Source: Sphingomonadales bacterium (GTDB lineage Bacteria > Pseudomonadota > Alphaproteobacteria > Sphingomonadales > Sphingomonadaceae). From it: a stretch of 6,609 nucleotides of DNA. Positions within the stretch are counted from its first letter, which is position 1, and every line of letters begins with the position of its first letter. The position numbers were made by a program, and so were the translations under genes. Under the pieces are notes generated by a model, which made no database searches, was not told where the DNA came from, and worked only from the letters and a program-made list of their open reading frames with translations. The stretch lies in assembly GCA_025360285.1 (NCBI GenBank), contig JANYCM010000239.1, positions 1-6,609 of the forward strand. The letters are read 5' to 3'. Of this stretch, positions 1 to 6,241 are shown piece by piece.

Positions 1-174
1 GTGTTTTCGGGCGGCGCCGCCAAGGGTGCCGATGCGGTGTATCAGGACGCGCGCGACATTCGTGATGGCGGCGGCAATGGCTCGATCATCGGCCGCAACA
101 CCTTCCAGCGCCCGCGCGCCGAAGCGCTGGCGATGCTCGACCGGATCATCAACATCTACCAGGGGCTTGAATAA
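1..174 (+). CDS. fba: Class I fructose-bisphosphate aldolase (DhnA/FbaB type), C-terminal part
   Basis: This is the 3' end of a gene that begins before the window; 57 codons are visible in frame from base 1 to TAA at 172-174. The peptide contains FSGGAAKG, then DGGGNGSIIGRNTFQRP and an IYQGLE end. That layout is the C-terminal phosphate-binding strand and last helix of the DhnA-type class I aldolases, a TIM barrel using a Schiff-base lysine that lies upstream of what is visible. The enzyme cleaves fructose-1,6-bisphosphate to dihydroxyacetone phosphate and glyceraldehyde-3-phosphate in cytosolic glycolysis/gluconeogenesis. A related branch of the fold makes shikimate-pathway precursors (ADH synthase), but the bacterial context and the IIGRNTFQRP string favour the glycolytic enzyme. 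The next gene starts 3 nt after the stop, so co-transcription is likely. Confidence 0.85.
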   Translation: MFSGGAAKGADAVYQDARDIRDGGGNGSIIGRNTFQRPRAEALAMLDRIINIYQGLE

Positions 175-177
175 CCG

Positions 178-534
178 GTGGACCGGGCCACCCCCAATTT
201 GCCGTCGCGTGACTTTGCGGCGACAGCAGCATTTTACGGCAGATTGGGGTTTGCCGAGGCCTATCGCGACAGCGGCTGGATGATCCTCGACCGCGGCGGG
301 ATGACATTGGAATTTTTCCCCTACCCCGATCTCGACCCGGCAGACTCATCCTTTGGCGCGTGTCTGCGGTTGGCCGATGTCGATCAATTCCACACCCTGT
401 GCGCGGCGGCCGGCGTGCCGGACGTGCGCAGCGGCTGGCCCCGCCTGCATCCGCCGGTCCGCGAACCCTGGGGCGGGCGTGTCGGGGCGCTTGTTGATCC
501 GGACGGTTCGCTGCTCCGGCTGATTGGTGAATGA
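178..534 (+). CDS. VOC-superfamily / bleomycin-resistance-fold protein
   Basis: This is a 118-aa single-domain protein. The start is GTG at 178, because the family's opening strand (PNLPSRDF, residues 6-13) begins almost at once and the next in-frame ATG (280) would delete it; AGGGG at 161-165 is a possible, somewhat distant ribosome-binding site inside the aldolase gene. Two beta-alpha-beta-beta-beta modules are recognisable: PNLPSRDFAATAAFYGRLGF followed by GMTLEFF, then the second half ending GALVDPDGSLLRLIGE. The N-terminal strand has Asn/Pro where metal-dependent glyoxalases and dioxygenases carry a His ligand. This resembles the metal-free bleomycin-binding branch, whose members act as dimers that sequester a ligand. 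Real resistance to bleomycin is not implied, and the true ligand is unknown. It sits between the aldolase and thiE genes, apparently in one operon. Confidence 0.82.
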   Translation: MDRATPNLPSRDFAATAAFYGRLGFAEAYRDSGWMILDRGGMTLEFFPYPDLDPADSSFGACLRLADVDQFHTLCAAAGVPDVRSGWPRLHPPVREPWGGRVGALVDPDGSLLRLIGE

Positions 535-541
535 CAACAGC

Positions 542-1228
542 ATGACCGACGAGTTGATCCCGCTGCCCGCCGAATTCGGCGCGCGCTTCGAACATCAGCG
601 GCGCCCTCCGTGCCAGCTTTATGTCGTGTCGCCGCCTGTCATCGCGATCCCGGGCTTTACTGACAGCCTGAAGGCGGCGCTCGGTGGTGGCCCGGTCGCG
701 GCGTTCCAGTTGCGGCTGAAGGACGTGCCCGACGCTGAAGTGCTGCGCGCCTGCGATGCGCTGTTGCCGGTCTGCGCCGCCCATGATGTGGCGTTCATCC
801 TGAATGACCGCGCCGACCTGGCGAAGGCTGCCGGTGCCGATGGCGTGCACCTGGGGCAGGGCGATGGCAGCATCGCCGAGGCCCGGGCGCTGCTCGGCCG
901 CGATGCCCAGATCGGCCGCACCTGCCATGACAGCCGGCATCTGGCGATGGAGGCAGGCGAAGCGGGCGCCGATTATGTCGCGTTCGGGGCGTTCTACGAC
1001 ACGACGACCAAGCCCAGCCATTACCGCCCGGCACCGGAAATCCTGGCCTGGTGGACGGTGCTCAGCCAGTTGCCGTGCGTGGCGATCGGCGGGATTTTCC
1101 CGGACAATGCGGCGCCGCTCGTCGCAGCGGGCGCGGATTTCATCGCCGTGGTGCGGGCGGTGTGGGAGCACCCGCAAGGGCCGGGCGCCGGCGTCGCGGC
1201 GTTCGGCGGAGTGCTCAAATGGGATTGA
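542..1228 (+). CDS. thiE: Thiamine-phosphate synthase ThiE
   Basis: The product is 228 aa, a normal ThiE length. It joins HMP pyrophosphate with the thiazole phosphate (HET-P) to give thiamine phosphate in the cytosol. Family signatures appear in order: the substrate-binding strand QLRLKD (residues 56-61; commonly QLREK), NDRADLAKAAGADGVHLGQ (88-106) with Asp and His at the pyrophosphate/Mg site, the Thr-rich loop YDTTTK (152-157; commonly PTxTK), and the phosphate-binding VAIGGI strand (around 180-185). ATG at 542 was chosen. TTG 524 and GTG 527 are upstream in frame but overlap the preceding gene and have no better ribosome-binding site; GGTGA at 526-530 could serve the ATG. The start is 7 nt after the VOC stop, so translation may be coupled. 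The Ser-x-His loop seen in many ThiE proteins reads RTCHDSRH here, a modest divergence. No other thiamine gene or TPP riboswitch is visible. Confidence 0.9.
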   Translation: MTDELIPLPAEFGARFEHQRRPPCQLYVVSPPVIAIPGFTDSLKAALGGGPVAAFQLRLKDVPDAEVLRACDALLPVCAAHDVAFILNDRADLAKAAGADGVHLGQGDGSIAEARALLGRDAQIGRTCHDSRHLAMEAGEAGADYVAFGAFYDTTTKPSHYRPAPEILAWWTVLSQLPCVAIGGIFPDNAAPLVAAGADFIAVVRAVWEHPQGPGAGVAAFGGVLKWD

Positions 1229-1239
1229 TATGGCGGCAT

Positions 1240-1269
1240 TTGCCAGTCATTGTCTTATTTCAATAACAC
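1240..1269 (+). promoter_or_regulatory. Possible sigma70-type promoter before the DUF5694 gene
   Basis: The 57-bp gap after thiE holds TTGCCA at 1240-1245 and an AT-rich stretch with AATAAC at 1262-1267 (16-bp spacer) or TAACAC at 1264-1269 (18-bp spacer). The -10 match is poor. It is listed because this is the most AT-rich piece of the gap, directly upstream of a gene with its own ribosome-binding site. Read-through from thiE is an alternative. Confidence 0.25.
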
Positions 1270-1285
1270 ACCAAGGATGTTGCTG

Positions 1286-2101
1286 ATGAAACTGCCGTTG
1301 CTGGCGTTCGCCCTGTTGTTTGCCGCCCCTGCCTTTGCGGCACCGCCGGTCGAGGTCATGGTCCTGGGTGCCTATCATTTCGGCAATCCGGGTCTCGATA
1401 TCAACAATGTGAAGGCCGATTCGGTGCTGACGCCGGCGCGCCAGCAGCAATTGCAGCGTGTCGCCGCGGCGCTGGCGGCGTTCAGGCCGACGCATGTGAT
1501 GGTGGAGATGCAGAGCGAGGCGCCCGACCTTGGCGTTGCCGAATTCACCCGCTTCGGCGACGCGATGCTGGCCAGCGAGGCCAATGAAATCGTTCAGATC
1601 GGCTATCGCACCGCGCGGCTGGCCGGGTTGAAAACCGTCAATGGCATCGATGAACGACCCAAGGCGGGCGAGCCGGATTATTTCCCCTTCGACAAGGTGC
1701 AGGAAGCGGCGGAAAAATTCGGCCAGACGGCGGCGTTGGATGCCACCAACGTGCCGGTCAAACTCTGGTTGAAGGGTTTCGAGGCGGCCCAGAAGACCAG
1801 GAGTGTAGGCCAGTTGCTGGTGATGATGAACACGCCAGGCACCGCCGTTTATGGCATGGACAGCTATTATGGCATTTTGACGATCGGCGACCATGACAAT
1901 CAGGCCGGCGCGGACCTCAACGCCGCCTGGTATCTGCGCAATGCCAAGATTTTCGGCAAGCTGATGTCGCTGGTGAAGCCGGGTGACCGGGTGCTCGTCG
2001 TCTATGGCGGCGGCCATGGCTATTGGCTGCGCCATTTCGCGCGTGAGACGCCGGGGTTTCGCAATGTCGATGTGCTGCCGTATCTGGCGAAGGCGCAATA
2101 A
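1286..2101 (+). CDS. Secreted DUF5694-type protein, TraB/TIKI/EreA-like architecture
   Basis: The product is 271 aa. ATG 1286 is preferred over ATG 1277 and TTG 1250 because AAGGA at 1273-1277 lies 8 nt before it and the protein then opens with a clean signal peptide: K2, a hydrophobic core, and cleavage probably after A16-F17-A18. The mature protein begins with a beta strand ending in LGAYH (G28-x-x-H31), followed by VMVEMQ with E74. Near the C-terminus lies VVYGGGH (G241-x-x-H244). From memory this pattern and the middle block (ADLNAAWYLRNAKIF) match the DUF5694 family. Paired GxxH motifs plus an early Glu are the hallmark of the TraB/TIKI/EreA/ChaN-like superfamily, which includes metal-dependent hydrolases. 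I infer a periplasmic or secreted hydrolase; the substrate is unknown. It stands 57 nt after thiE and 49 nt before the S41 gene, so it may be transcribed with either. Confidence 0.8.
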   Translation: MKLPLLAFALLFAAPAFAAPPVEVMVLGAYHFGNPGLDINNVKADSVLTPARQQQLQRVAAALAAFRPTHVMVEMQSEAPDLGVAEFTRFGDAMLASEANEIVQIGYRTARLAGLKTVNGIDERPKAGEPDYFPFDKVQEAAEKFGQTAALDATNVPVKLWLKGFEAAQKTRSVGQLLVMMNTPGTAVYGMDSYYGILTIGDHDNQAGADLNAAWYLRNAKIFGKLMSLVKPGDRVLVVYGGGHGYWLRHFARETPGFRNVDVLPYLAKAQ

Positions 2102-2195
2102 CGGCGCGTAGCAGCGGTTTTTGACAGGAAAGTCCGACGGAGGTCTCAGGATGCGCTTTGTCTTTGCAACCTTGGCGCTGCTGTTGTCGCAGATG

Positions 2196-2216
2196 GCGCC
2201 GGCGCCGGCGCCGGCG
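2196..2216 (+). repeat. GCGCCG hexamer repeat (3.5 copies) in the S41 signal peptide
   Basis: Three and a half perfect tandem copies of GCGCCG encode Ala-Pro repeats at residues 16-22, around the end of the predicted signal peptide. Because the unit is 6 bp, copy-number slippage would add or remove Ala-Pro pairs without changing frame. Confidence 0.85.
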
Positions 2217-3386
2217 TTGACGGCACCGGCAAAGGCCCCCGACACAGCGCGCAACCTTGCCGACTTCGATTTTGTCGTCAGCACGATCGCAAGCAATTAT
2301 GCCGGCTATCCGAGCAAGACTGCCGGGCCAAAGGCTGCTGAACTACAGGCCCTGACCGCTCGGTTGCGAACGCGCGCTGCCGCGGCCTCATCCACCCAAT
2401 TGACGGCAATCCTCAAGGAATGGGTCGCCTTTTTCCATGATGGCCATACCCATGTCGATGCACTTGGAACGGCCGGCGCTGCCACCCCGACCCCGCGCCT
2501 GGCGTGGAGCGAGACCCGGGTCCGCGCCCGTTTGGCCGCACTCGGCGCGGCGCGTGATGCCGTCGAAGGCATCTGGCAGATCGGTGATCGCTATCGCCTG
2601 GCCGTACTGCGGACCGGCAAGGCCGCGACCCGTTTTGCGGCGGTTATTCTCACGACCACGGCCGACGGCTGGCAACCGGGCGATGTGAAGGCCGATCTGA
2701 CGGCGGCGGCGCCGGGCCTGTATCACATGGTCTATCGCGCGGGCGATCATGCCGAACATCCAGTGACGGCCTGGGTGCTCGCCGACGGGGCGGTGCTCGA
2801 CCTCGGCAGCGAATGGGGCAGCTGGAACCGGGCGTTGCCGGCCGTTGCCGACGCCGATGCCGACCGTGCCGCGCGGCTGTTCCCGGCGGCGCAACTGCTG
2901 CTGAAACGCCTGTCACCGAAAACTCTGTGGCTGCGCATTCCCGATTTCAATGACAGCCGCGCCAGACCGCTTGCCGAGTTGCTGGCGGCACACCAGGCAG
3001 ACCTCGCGGCGATGCCCAATCTGGTCATCGACCTGCGCAACAATGGCGGCGGCAGCGACTATGTCTATGCGCCGATCCTGCCGCTGCTCTATTCGCGGCC
3101 GGTCGTGTCGATCGGGATGGAGATGCGGGCGAGCGCCGACAATATCGCGCTGCGCCGCGCCATTGCCGAGAAGATCCGTGCCGAGGCACCGGGACCGGCG
3201 CAGGAACTCGATGCCCAGAACCGGCTGATGGCGGCGCATATCGGCGACTTTGTGCGAACCGACCCGCTGCCGTTCAGCATCGAACGGCGCGCCGCAGTGC
3301 TGCCGTTTCCGCGCCATATTGCCGTGTTGATCGACCATGCCGCCAGCACCGGCGAACAATTCCTGCTTGACGCCCGGCAAAGTCGC

Positions 3387-3389
3387 TAG
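3387..3389 (+). other. In-frame amber stop within the S41 peptidase gene
   Basis: The context is CGC TAG GTG, with the codons on both sides belonging to the same conserved S41 segment. One substitution (for example from AAG Lys, or from CAG Gln by C to T) would explain it. GTG immediately follows the stop and could in principle act as a reinitiation codon for the 77-codon C-terminal piece, but no ribosome-binding site is obvious. Confidence 0.8.
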
Positions 3390-3659
3390 GTGACCCTTAT
3401 GGGCCAGGCCAATTCTGCCGGCGTGCTCGATTTTGCCAATGTCGTCGCCATGCCGGCGCCATCGGGCCGCTATATTGTTCAGTGGGCGACGTCGCGGTCG
3501 CTGCGCCTGCCCGATGATCCGGTCGATCCCGATGGCATTGCGCCTGATGTGCGCATCCCCGTTGATGTTCGCGACCCGGTCGGCTGGGCTCAGGCCTGGC
3601 TGGAGCGGCAGCCGTCAGAGTGAGGCTTGGCGGTTGGCAGGGGGCTTGCGAGCCGTTAT

Positions 3660-3752
3660 GGGCTGGGGGCAGCCTAGCCCTCACCTCGCCCTCACCCTCC
3701 CCCGCGCTGAAGAAGCGCGCGGGCCCCGCCCTCTCCTCTGAAGGGAGAGGGG
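3660..3752. repeat. Hairpin-rich intergenic element upstream of suhB
   Basis: The 142-bp gap between the S41 gene and suhB carries no gene but much structure. CCCTCAC occurs twice with an 11-bp period (3678-3684 and 3689-3695). CGCGCT at 3703-3708 pairs with AGCGCG at 3714-3719 (6-bp stem, 5-nt loop). CCCTCTCC at 3729-3736 pairs with GGAGAGGG at 3744-3751 (8-bp stem, 7-nt loop). GGGCT at 3660-3664 can pair with AGCCC at 3676-3680. A pyrimidine-rich strand followed by G/C hairpins resembles dispersed intergenic repeats seen in many sphingomonad genomes, but only one copy lies in this window, so repeat status is an inference. There is no U-run, so it is not a standard terminator. Confidence 0.45.
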
Positions 3753-3765
3753 TAGAAAGATCAAT

Positions 3766-4569
3766 ATGGTTGCCCATTCTGCCCTCATCACCATCATGGA
3801 AAAGGCGGCGCGCAAGGCCGCCCCGCGCCTGCGCCGGGATTTCAACGAAGTCGATGCCCTGCAGGTCAGTCGCAAGGGCCCGGCGGACTTCGTGTCGAAC
3901 GCCGATCGTGCCGCCGAACAGGCGATCGGCGAAGTTTTGAGCCATGCCCGGCCCGATTGGGGGCTGTTGATGGAGGAATCGGGCGAAAAGATCGGTGCCG
4001 AAACCCAGGCGCGCTGGATCGTCGATCCGCTGGATGGCACCACGAATTTCCTGCACGGCATGCCGCATTTCGCCATTTCGATCGCCGCCGAGGTGCAGGG
4101 CGAAGTCGTTGCCGGGCTTGTGCACCAACCGCTGACCGGCGAAAGCTTTTGGGCCGAAAAGGGCCGCGGCGCCTGGCTGTCGGACCGGCGGCTGCGGGTG
4201 TCGGCGCGGCGCGACATGGCCGATTGCGTCATTGCCACCGGCATTCCCTATCAGGGCCATGGCAAGGCGGCGGAATTTTCGGGCATTTTGGCGGCGGTGA
4301 TGCCCGAAGTTGCCGGCGTGCGGCGCTTTGGGGCAGCGGCGCTCGATCTCGCCTGGGTGGCGGCGGGGCGCTTTGACGGCTTTTGGGAATCGGGTCTGCA
4401 ATATTGGGATGTCGCGGCCGGGATTTTGCTGGTGCGTGAAGCCGGCGGCTTTGTCACCGATTATCGCGGCGGCGATGCCATGGTGGCGCGGCAGGAAATG
4501 GTGGCCGCCAATGGCAATATCCAGTCGAAACTGCACCGGCTGGTGGCCGGCGCGGTGCGGGGCGGCTGA
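3766..4569 (+). CDS. suhB: Inositol monophosphatase family protein (SuhB-like)
   Basis: The product is 267 aa, the normal length for this Mg2+-dependent phosphatase family. It dephosphorylates inositol-1-phosphate or related sugar and nucleotide phosphates in the cytosol; SuhB also takes part in rRNA transcription antitermination in E. coli. All core motifs are intact: SNADRAAE (44-51), MEESGE with the metal ligand E70, the signature WIVDPLDGTTNF (84-95) with D87, L89 carbonyl and D90 as ligands, and YWDVAAGILLVREAGG (213-228) with D215. These positions match human IMPase (E70, D90, D93, D220) closely in spacing. ATG 3766 is the first Met and gives a normal N-terminus. The ribosome-binding site is weak: AGAAAGA at 3754-3760 is close, while a purine-rich GGGAGAGGGG lies 13 nt away inside a hairpin arm. 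A CysQ or histidinol-phosphatase role cannot be excluded, but the motif set best fits SuhB. Confidence 0.92.
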   Translation: MVAHSALITIMEKAARKAAPRLRRDFNEVDALQVSRKGPADFVSNADRAAEQAIGEVLSHARPDWGLLMEESGEKIGAETQARWIVDPLDGTTNFLHGMPHFAISIAAEVQGEVVAGLVHQPLTGESFWAEKGRGAWLSDRRLRVSARRDMADCVIATGIPYQGHGKAAEFSGILAAVMPEVAGVRRFGAAALDLAWVAAGRFDGFWESGLQYWDVAAGILLVREAGGFVTDYRGGDAMVARQEMVAANGNIQSKLHRLVAGAVRGG

Positions 4570-4570
4570 A

Positions 4571-4592
4571 CCCGCTTGCGGGCGTGATTTTC
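4571..4592 (+). terminator. Possible short Rho-independent terminator after suhB
   Basis: CCCG at 4571-4574 and CGGG at 4579-4582 close over the tetraloop CTTG (4575-4578), followed by CGTGATTTT. The stem is short and the T-run only four bases, so it would be weak at best. Confidence 0.3.
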
Positions 4593-4630
4593 GGCGGTTA
4601 GCGTATGGCCACAATCTTGGGGATGTGATC

Positions 4631-6241
4631 ATGCGCCTGATTTTTTGTGCCGTTTTGGCGCTTGCTGCCGCAATGCCGGCGATCGCCGCCGATGCACCCG
4701 AACCAGCGATGACGGCGCGTATCACCGATGCCGGGATGAACCATGGCGAGGTCATGGAAACCATCGAATATCTGGCCGACCGCATCGGTGGCCGGATGAC
4801 CAATTCGCCGCAGATGCGCGCCGCCGAAGCCTGGACGCAGGCGAAATACAAGGATTGGGGCCTCAGCAACGTCCACCTCGAATCCTTTGAATTCGGGCGC
4901 GGCTGGTCGATCGATGCGATCAATGTGCGGATGACGGCGCCGCGCGTGCTGACGCTGCACGCCATTCCGGTGGCCTGGACGCCGGGCACCGGCGCGGCGG
5001 TATCGGCGCCGATCATCGTGGCGCCGCTGCAGCGGGACCGGGATTTCGACAAATGGCGCGGCAAGCTGAAGGGCCGGATCGTGCTGGTCAGCCTGCCGGG
5101 TGACGGCAGCGAGCCGGTGAAGCCGGGGTTCCAGCGCTATACCGACGACGATATCCGCAAGATGGACGTCTTTGACCAGCCGGTGACCGATACGCCGGCG
5201 TTTGAACGCGGCCTGAAACGCAATGATTTCAGCAAGCGGCTCGATGCGTTTCTGGCCGCCGAAGGCGCCCGTGCCTGGGTATCGAAATCCTATCGCGATG
5301 GTGGCCTCGTCTCGGGCGAAGGCTATGCCTATCAAAGCGATGACCGGCGCAAGGTGCCGGGCGTGCAGATGGCGGCCGAGGATTATCGCCGGCTGGCACG
5401 GCTGGCCAAGGGCAGCGAGCCGGTGACGCTGGAAGTCGACAGCCGCGTCACCTTCCATGACGGCAACAGCAAGGCCAATAATGTCTTTGCCGAGATTGCG
5501 GGGCGTGACCCCAAGGCCGGCTATGTCATGGCCGGGGCGCATCTCGACAGCTGGGTGGCCGCCGATGGCGCGACCGATAATGGCGCCGGGTCGGCGGTGG
5601 TGATGGAGGCGGCGCGCATCCTCGCCAGCCTGAAGGTCAAGCCGCGCCGCACCATCCGCTTTGCGCTATGGGCGGGCGAGGAACAGGGCCTGCTCGGCAG
5701 CCTGGCCTATCTCGATCAGCATATGGTGACGCGGGCGCCGATGGCCGATCCGGTACTGGCCAAGGCCGATCCTTATCTCACCTGGTCACGGCGTTTCCCG
5801 GTGACGGCGAAGCCCGAATATGGCGAACTGGCGGCATATTTCAATCTCGACAATGGTTCGGGGAAGATCCGCGGCATCTATGCCGAGGGCAATCCCGGCG
5901 TCGTGCCGATCTTCCGCGAATGGCTGGTGCCCTTTGCCGGCATGGGGGCGACCGCCGTGGTGGCCAGCAAGACCGGCGGCACCGACCATGTCTTCATGCA
6001 GAGCGTCGGCCTGCCGGGCTTTCAGTTCATCCAGGACCCGCTGGATTACATGAGCCGGACGCACCATTCCGACGTCGATACGTTCGATCATCTGAAGGCC
6101 GCCGATCTGCGCCAGGCCGCCGTCATCATGGCGAGCTTCCTGTGGAACGCCGCCGAACGCGACGCGCCGCTGCCGCGCGGTGTGCTGCCGACCAAGCCGA
6201 AGGAAACCGATCCCTTTGGCTACAGCGATGACGACGATTGA
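4631..6241 (+). CDS. Secreted M28-family zinc peptidase (carboxypeptidase Q / aminopeptidase-like)
   Basis: The product is 536 aa. The frame is open far upstream into suhB, but ATG 4631 is the real start: GGGGA at 4619-4623 is 7 nt away and the protein opens with a signal peptide (R2, hydrophobic 3-14, cleavage near A19/A20). Residues 125-245 look like the PA-type insertion common in this family (APIIVAPLQ, GRIVLVSLPG, VPGVQMAAEDY). The catalytic domain has every di-zinc element: GAHLDSW with H304, GATDNGAG with the bridging D316, WAGEEQG with E350 (general base) and E351 (ligand), FNLDNGSG with D407, and RTHHSDVDT with H479. It should remove N-terminal amino acids or cleave dipeptides in the periplasm or outside. 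The C-terminus ends in an acidic SDDDD tail. It is separated from suhB by 61 nt containing a weak terminator-like hairpin, so it may have its own transcript, although no strong promoter is seen. Confidence 0.93.
   Translation: MRLIFCAVLALAAAMPAIAADAPEPAMTARITDAGMNHGEVMETIEYLADRIGGRMTNSPQMRAAEAWTQAKYKDWGLSNVHLESFEFGRGWSIDAINVRMTAPRVLTLHAIPVAWTPGTGAAVSAPIIVAPLQRDRDFDKWRGKLKGRIVLVSLPGDGSEPVKPGFQRYTDDDIRKMDVFDQPVTDTPAFERGLKRNDFSKRLDAFLAAEGARAWVSKSYRDGGLVSGEGYAYQSDDRRKVPGVQMAAEDYRRLARLAKGSEPVTLEVDSRVTFHDGNSKANNVFAEIAGRDPKAGYVMAGAHLDSWVAADGATDNGAGSAVVMEAARILASLKVKPRRTIRFALWAGEEQGLLGSLAYLDQHMVTRAPMADPVLAKADPYLTWSRRFPVTAKPEYGELAAYFNLDNGSGKIRGIYAEGNPGVVPIFREWLVPFAGMGATAVVASKTGGTDHVFMQSVGLPGFQFIQDPLDYMSRTHHSDVDTFDHLKAADLRQAAVIMASFLWNAAERDAPLPRGVLPTKPKETDPFGYSDDDD

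Larger units (their letters stand above)
2151..3623 (+). pseudogene. S41-family peptidase gene interrupted by an in-frame TAG (490 codons)
   Basis: ATG 2151 follows GGAGG at 2139-2143 with 7 nt spacing and opens a signal peptide (hydrophobic residues 3-13, then an Ala-Pro repeat). Reading codon 413 through, the whole is a typical exported S41 peptidase of the tricorn/IRBP-like branch. It has DGHTH at 97-101 (candidate catalytic His), IDLRNNGGG at 293-301, and ASTGEQF with S399 and E402 in the S-x-x-E position of the nucleophile. Codon 413 is TAG (3387-3389). The next codons, same frame and no indel, encode VTLMGQANSAGVLDF, which continues the usual family sequence; relatives normally have Lys or another residue at the stop. 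The first piece (2151-3389) is 412 aa with the nucleophile but without the conserved C-terminal loop and strands; the remainder is 77 codons. No other stop or frameshift is seen, so this is a recent nonsense mutation, a base-calling error or a read-through site. Without read-through the enzyme is probably inactive. Confidence 0.8.

Noticed and set aside
524..541. TTG 524 or GTG 527 as the start of thiE
   Set aside because: They overlap the VOC gene, add only five or six residues not typical of ThiE, and have no clear ribosome-binding site. ATG 542 is simpler, although GTG 527 cannot be fully excluded.
2121..2150. TTGACA at 2121-2126 as a promoter for the S41 gene
   Set aside because: There is no acceptable -10 element 16-18 bp downstream, and the proper position would overlap the ribosome-binding site.
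1247..2296. A 349-codon open frame on the minus strand
   Set aside because: It is antisense to the DUF5694 gene, which has a ribosome-binding site, a signal peptide and family motifs. The minus product has no recognisable motif.
4310..4630. Upstream extension of the M28 peptidase frame into suhB
   Set aside because: The extra residues are out-of-frame suhB sequence. The ATG at 4631 has a ribosome-binding site and begins a signal peptide.
3397..5064. A 555-codon open frame on the minus strand
   Set aside because: It lies antisense to suhB and the M28 gene, crosses the structured spacer, and has the Arg/Ala/Pro/His-rich content of a GC-driven shadow. Both sense genes carry complete catalytic motifs.
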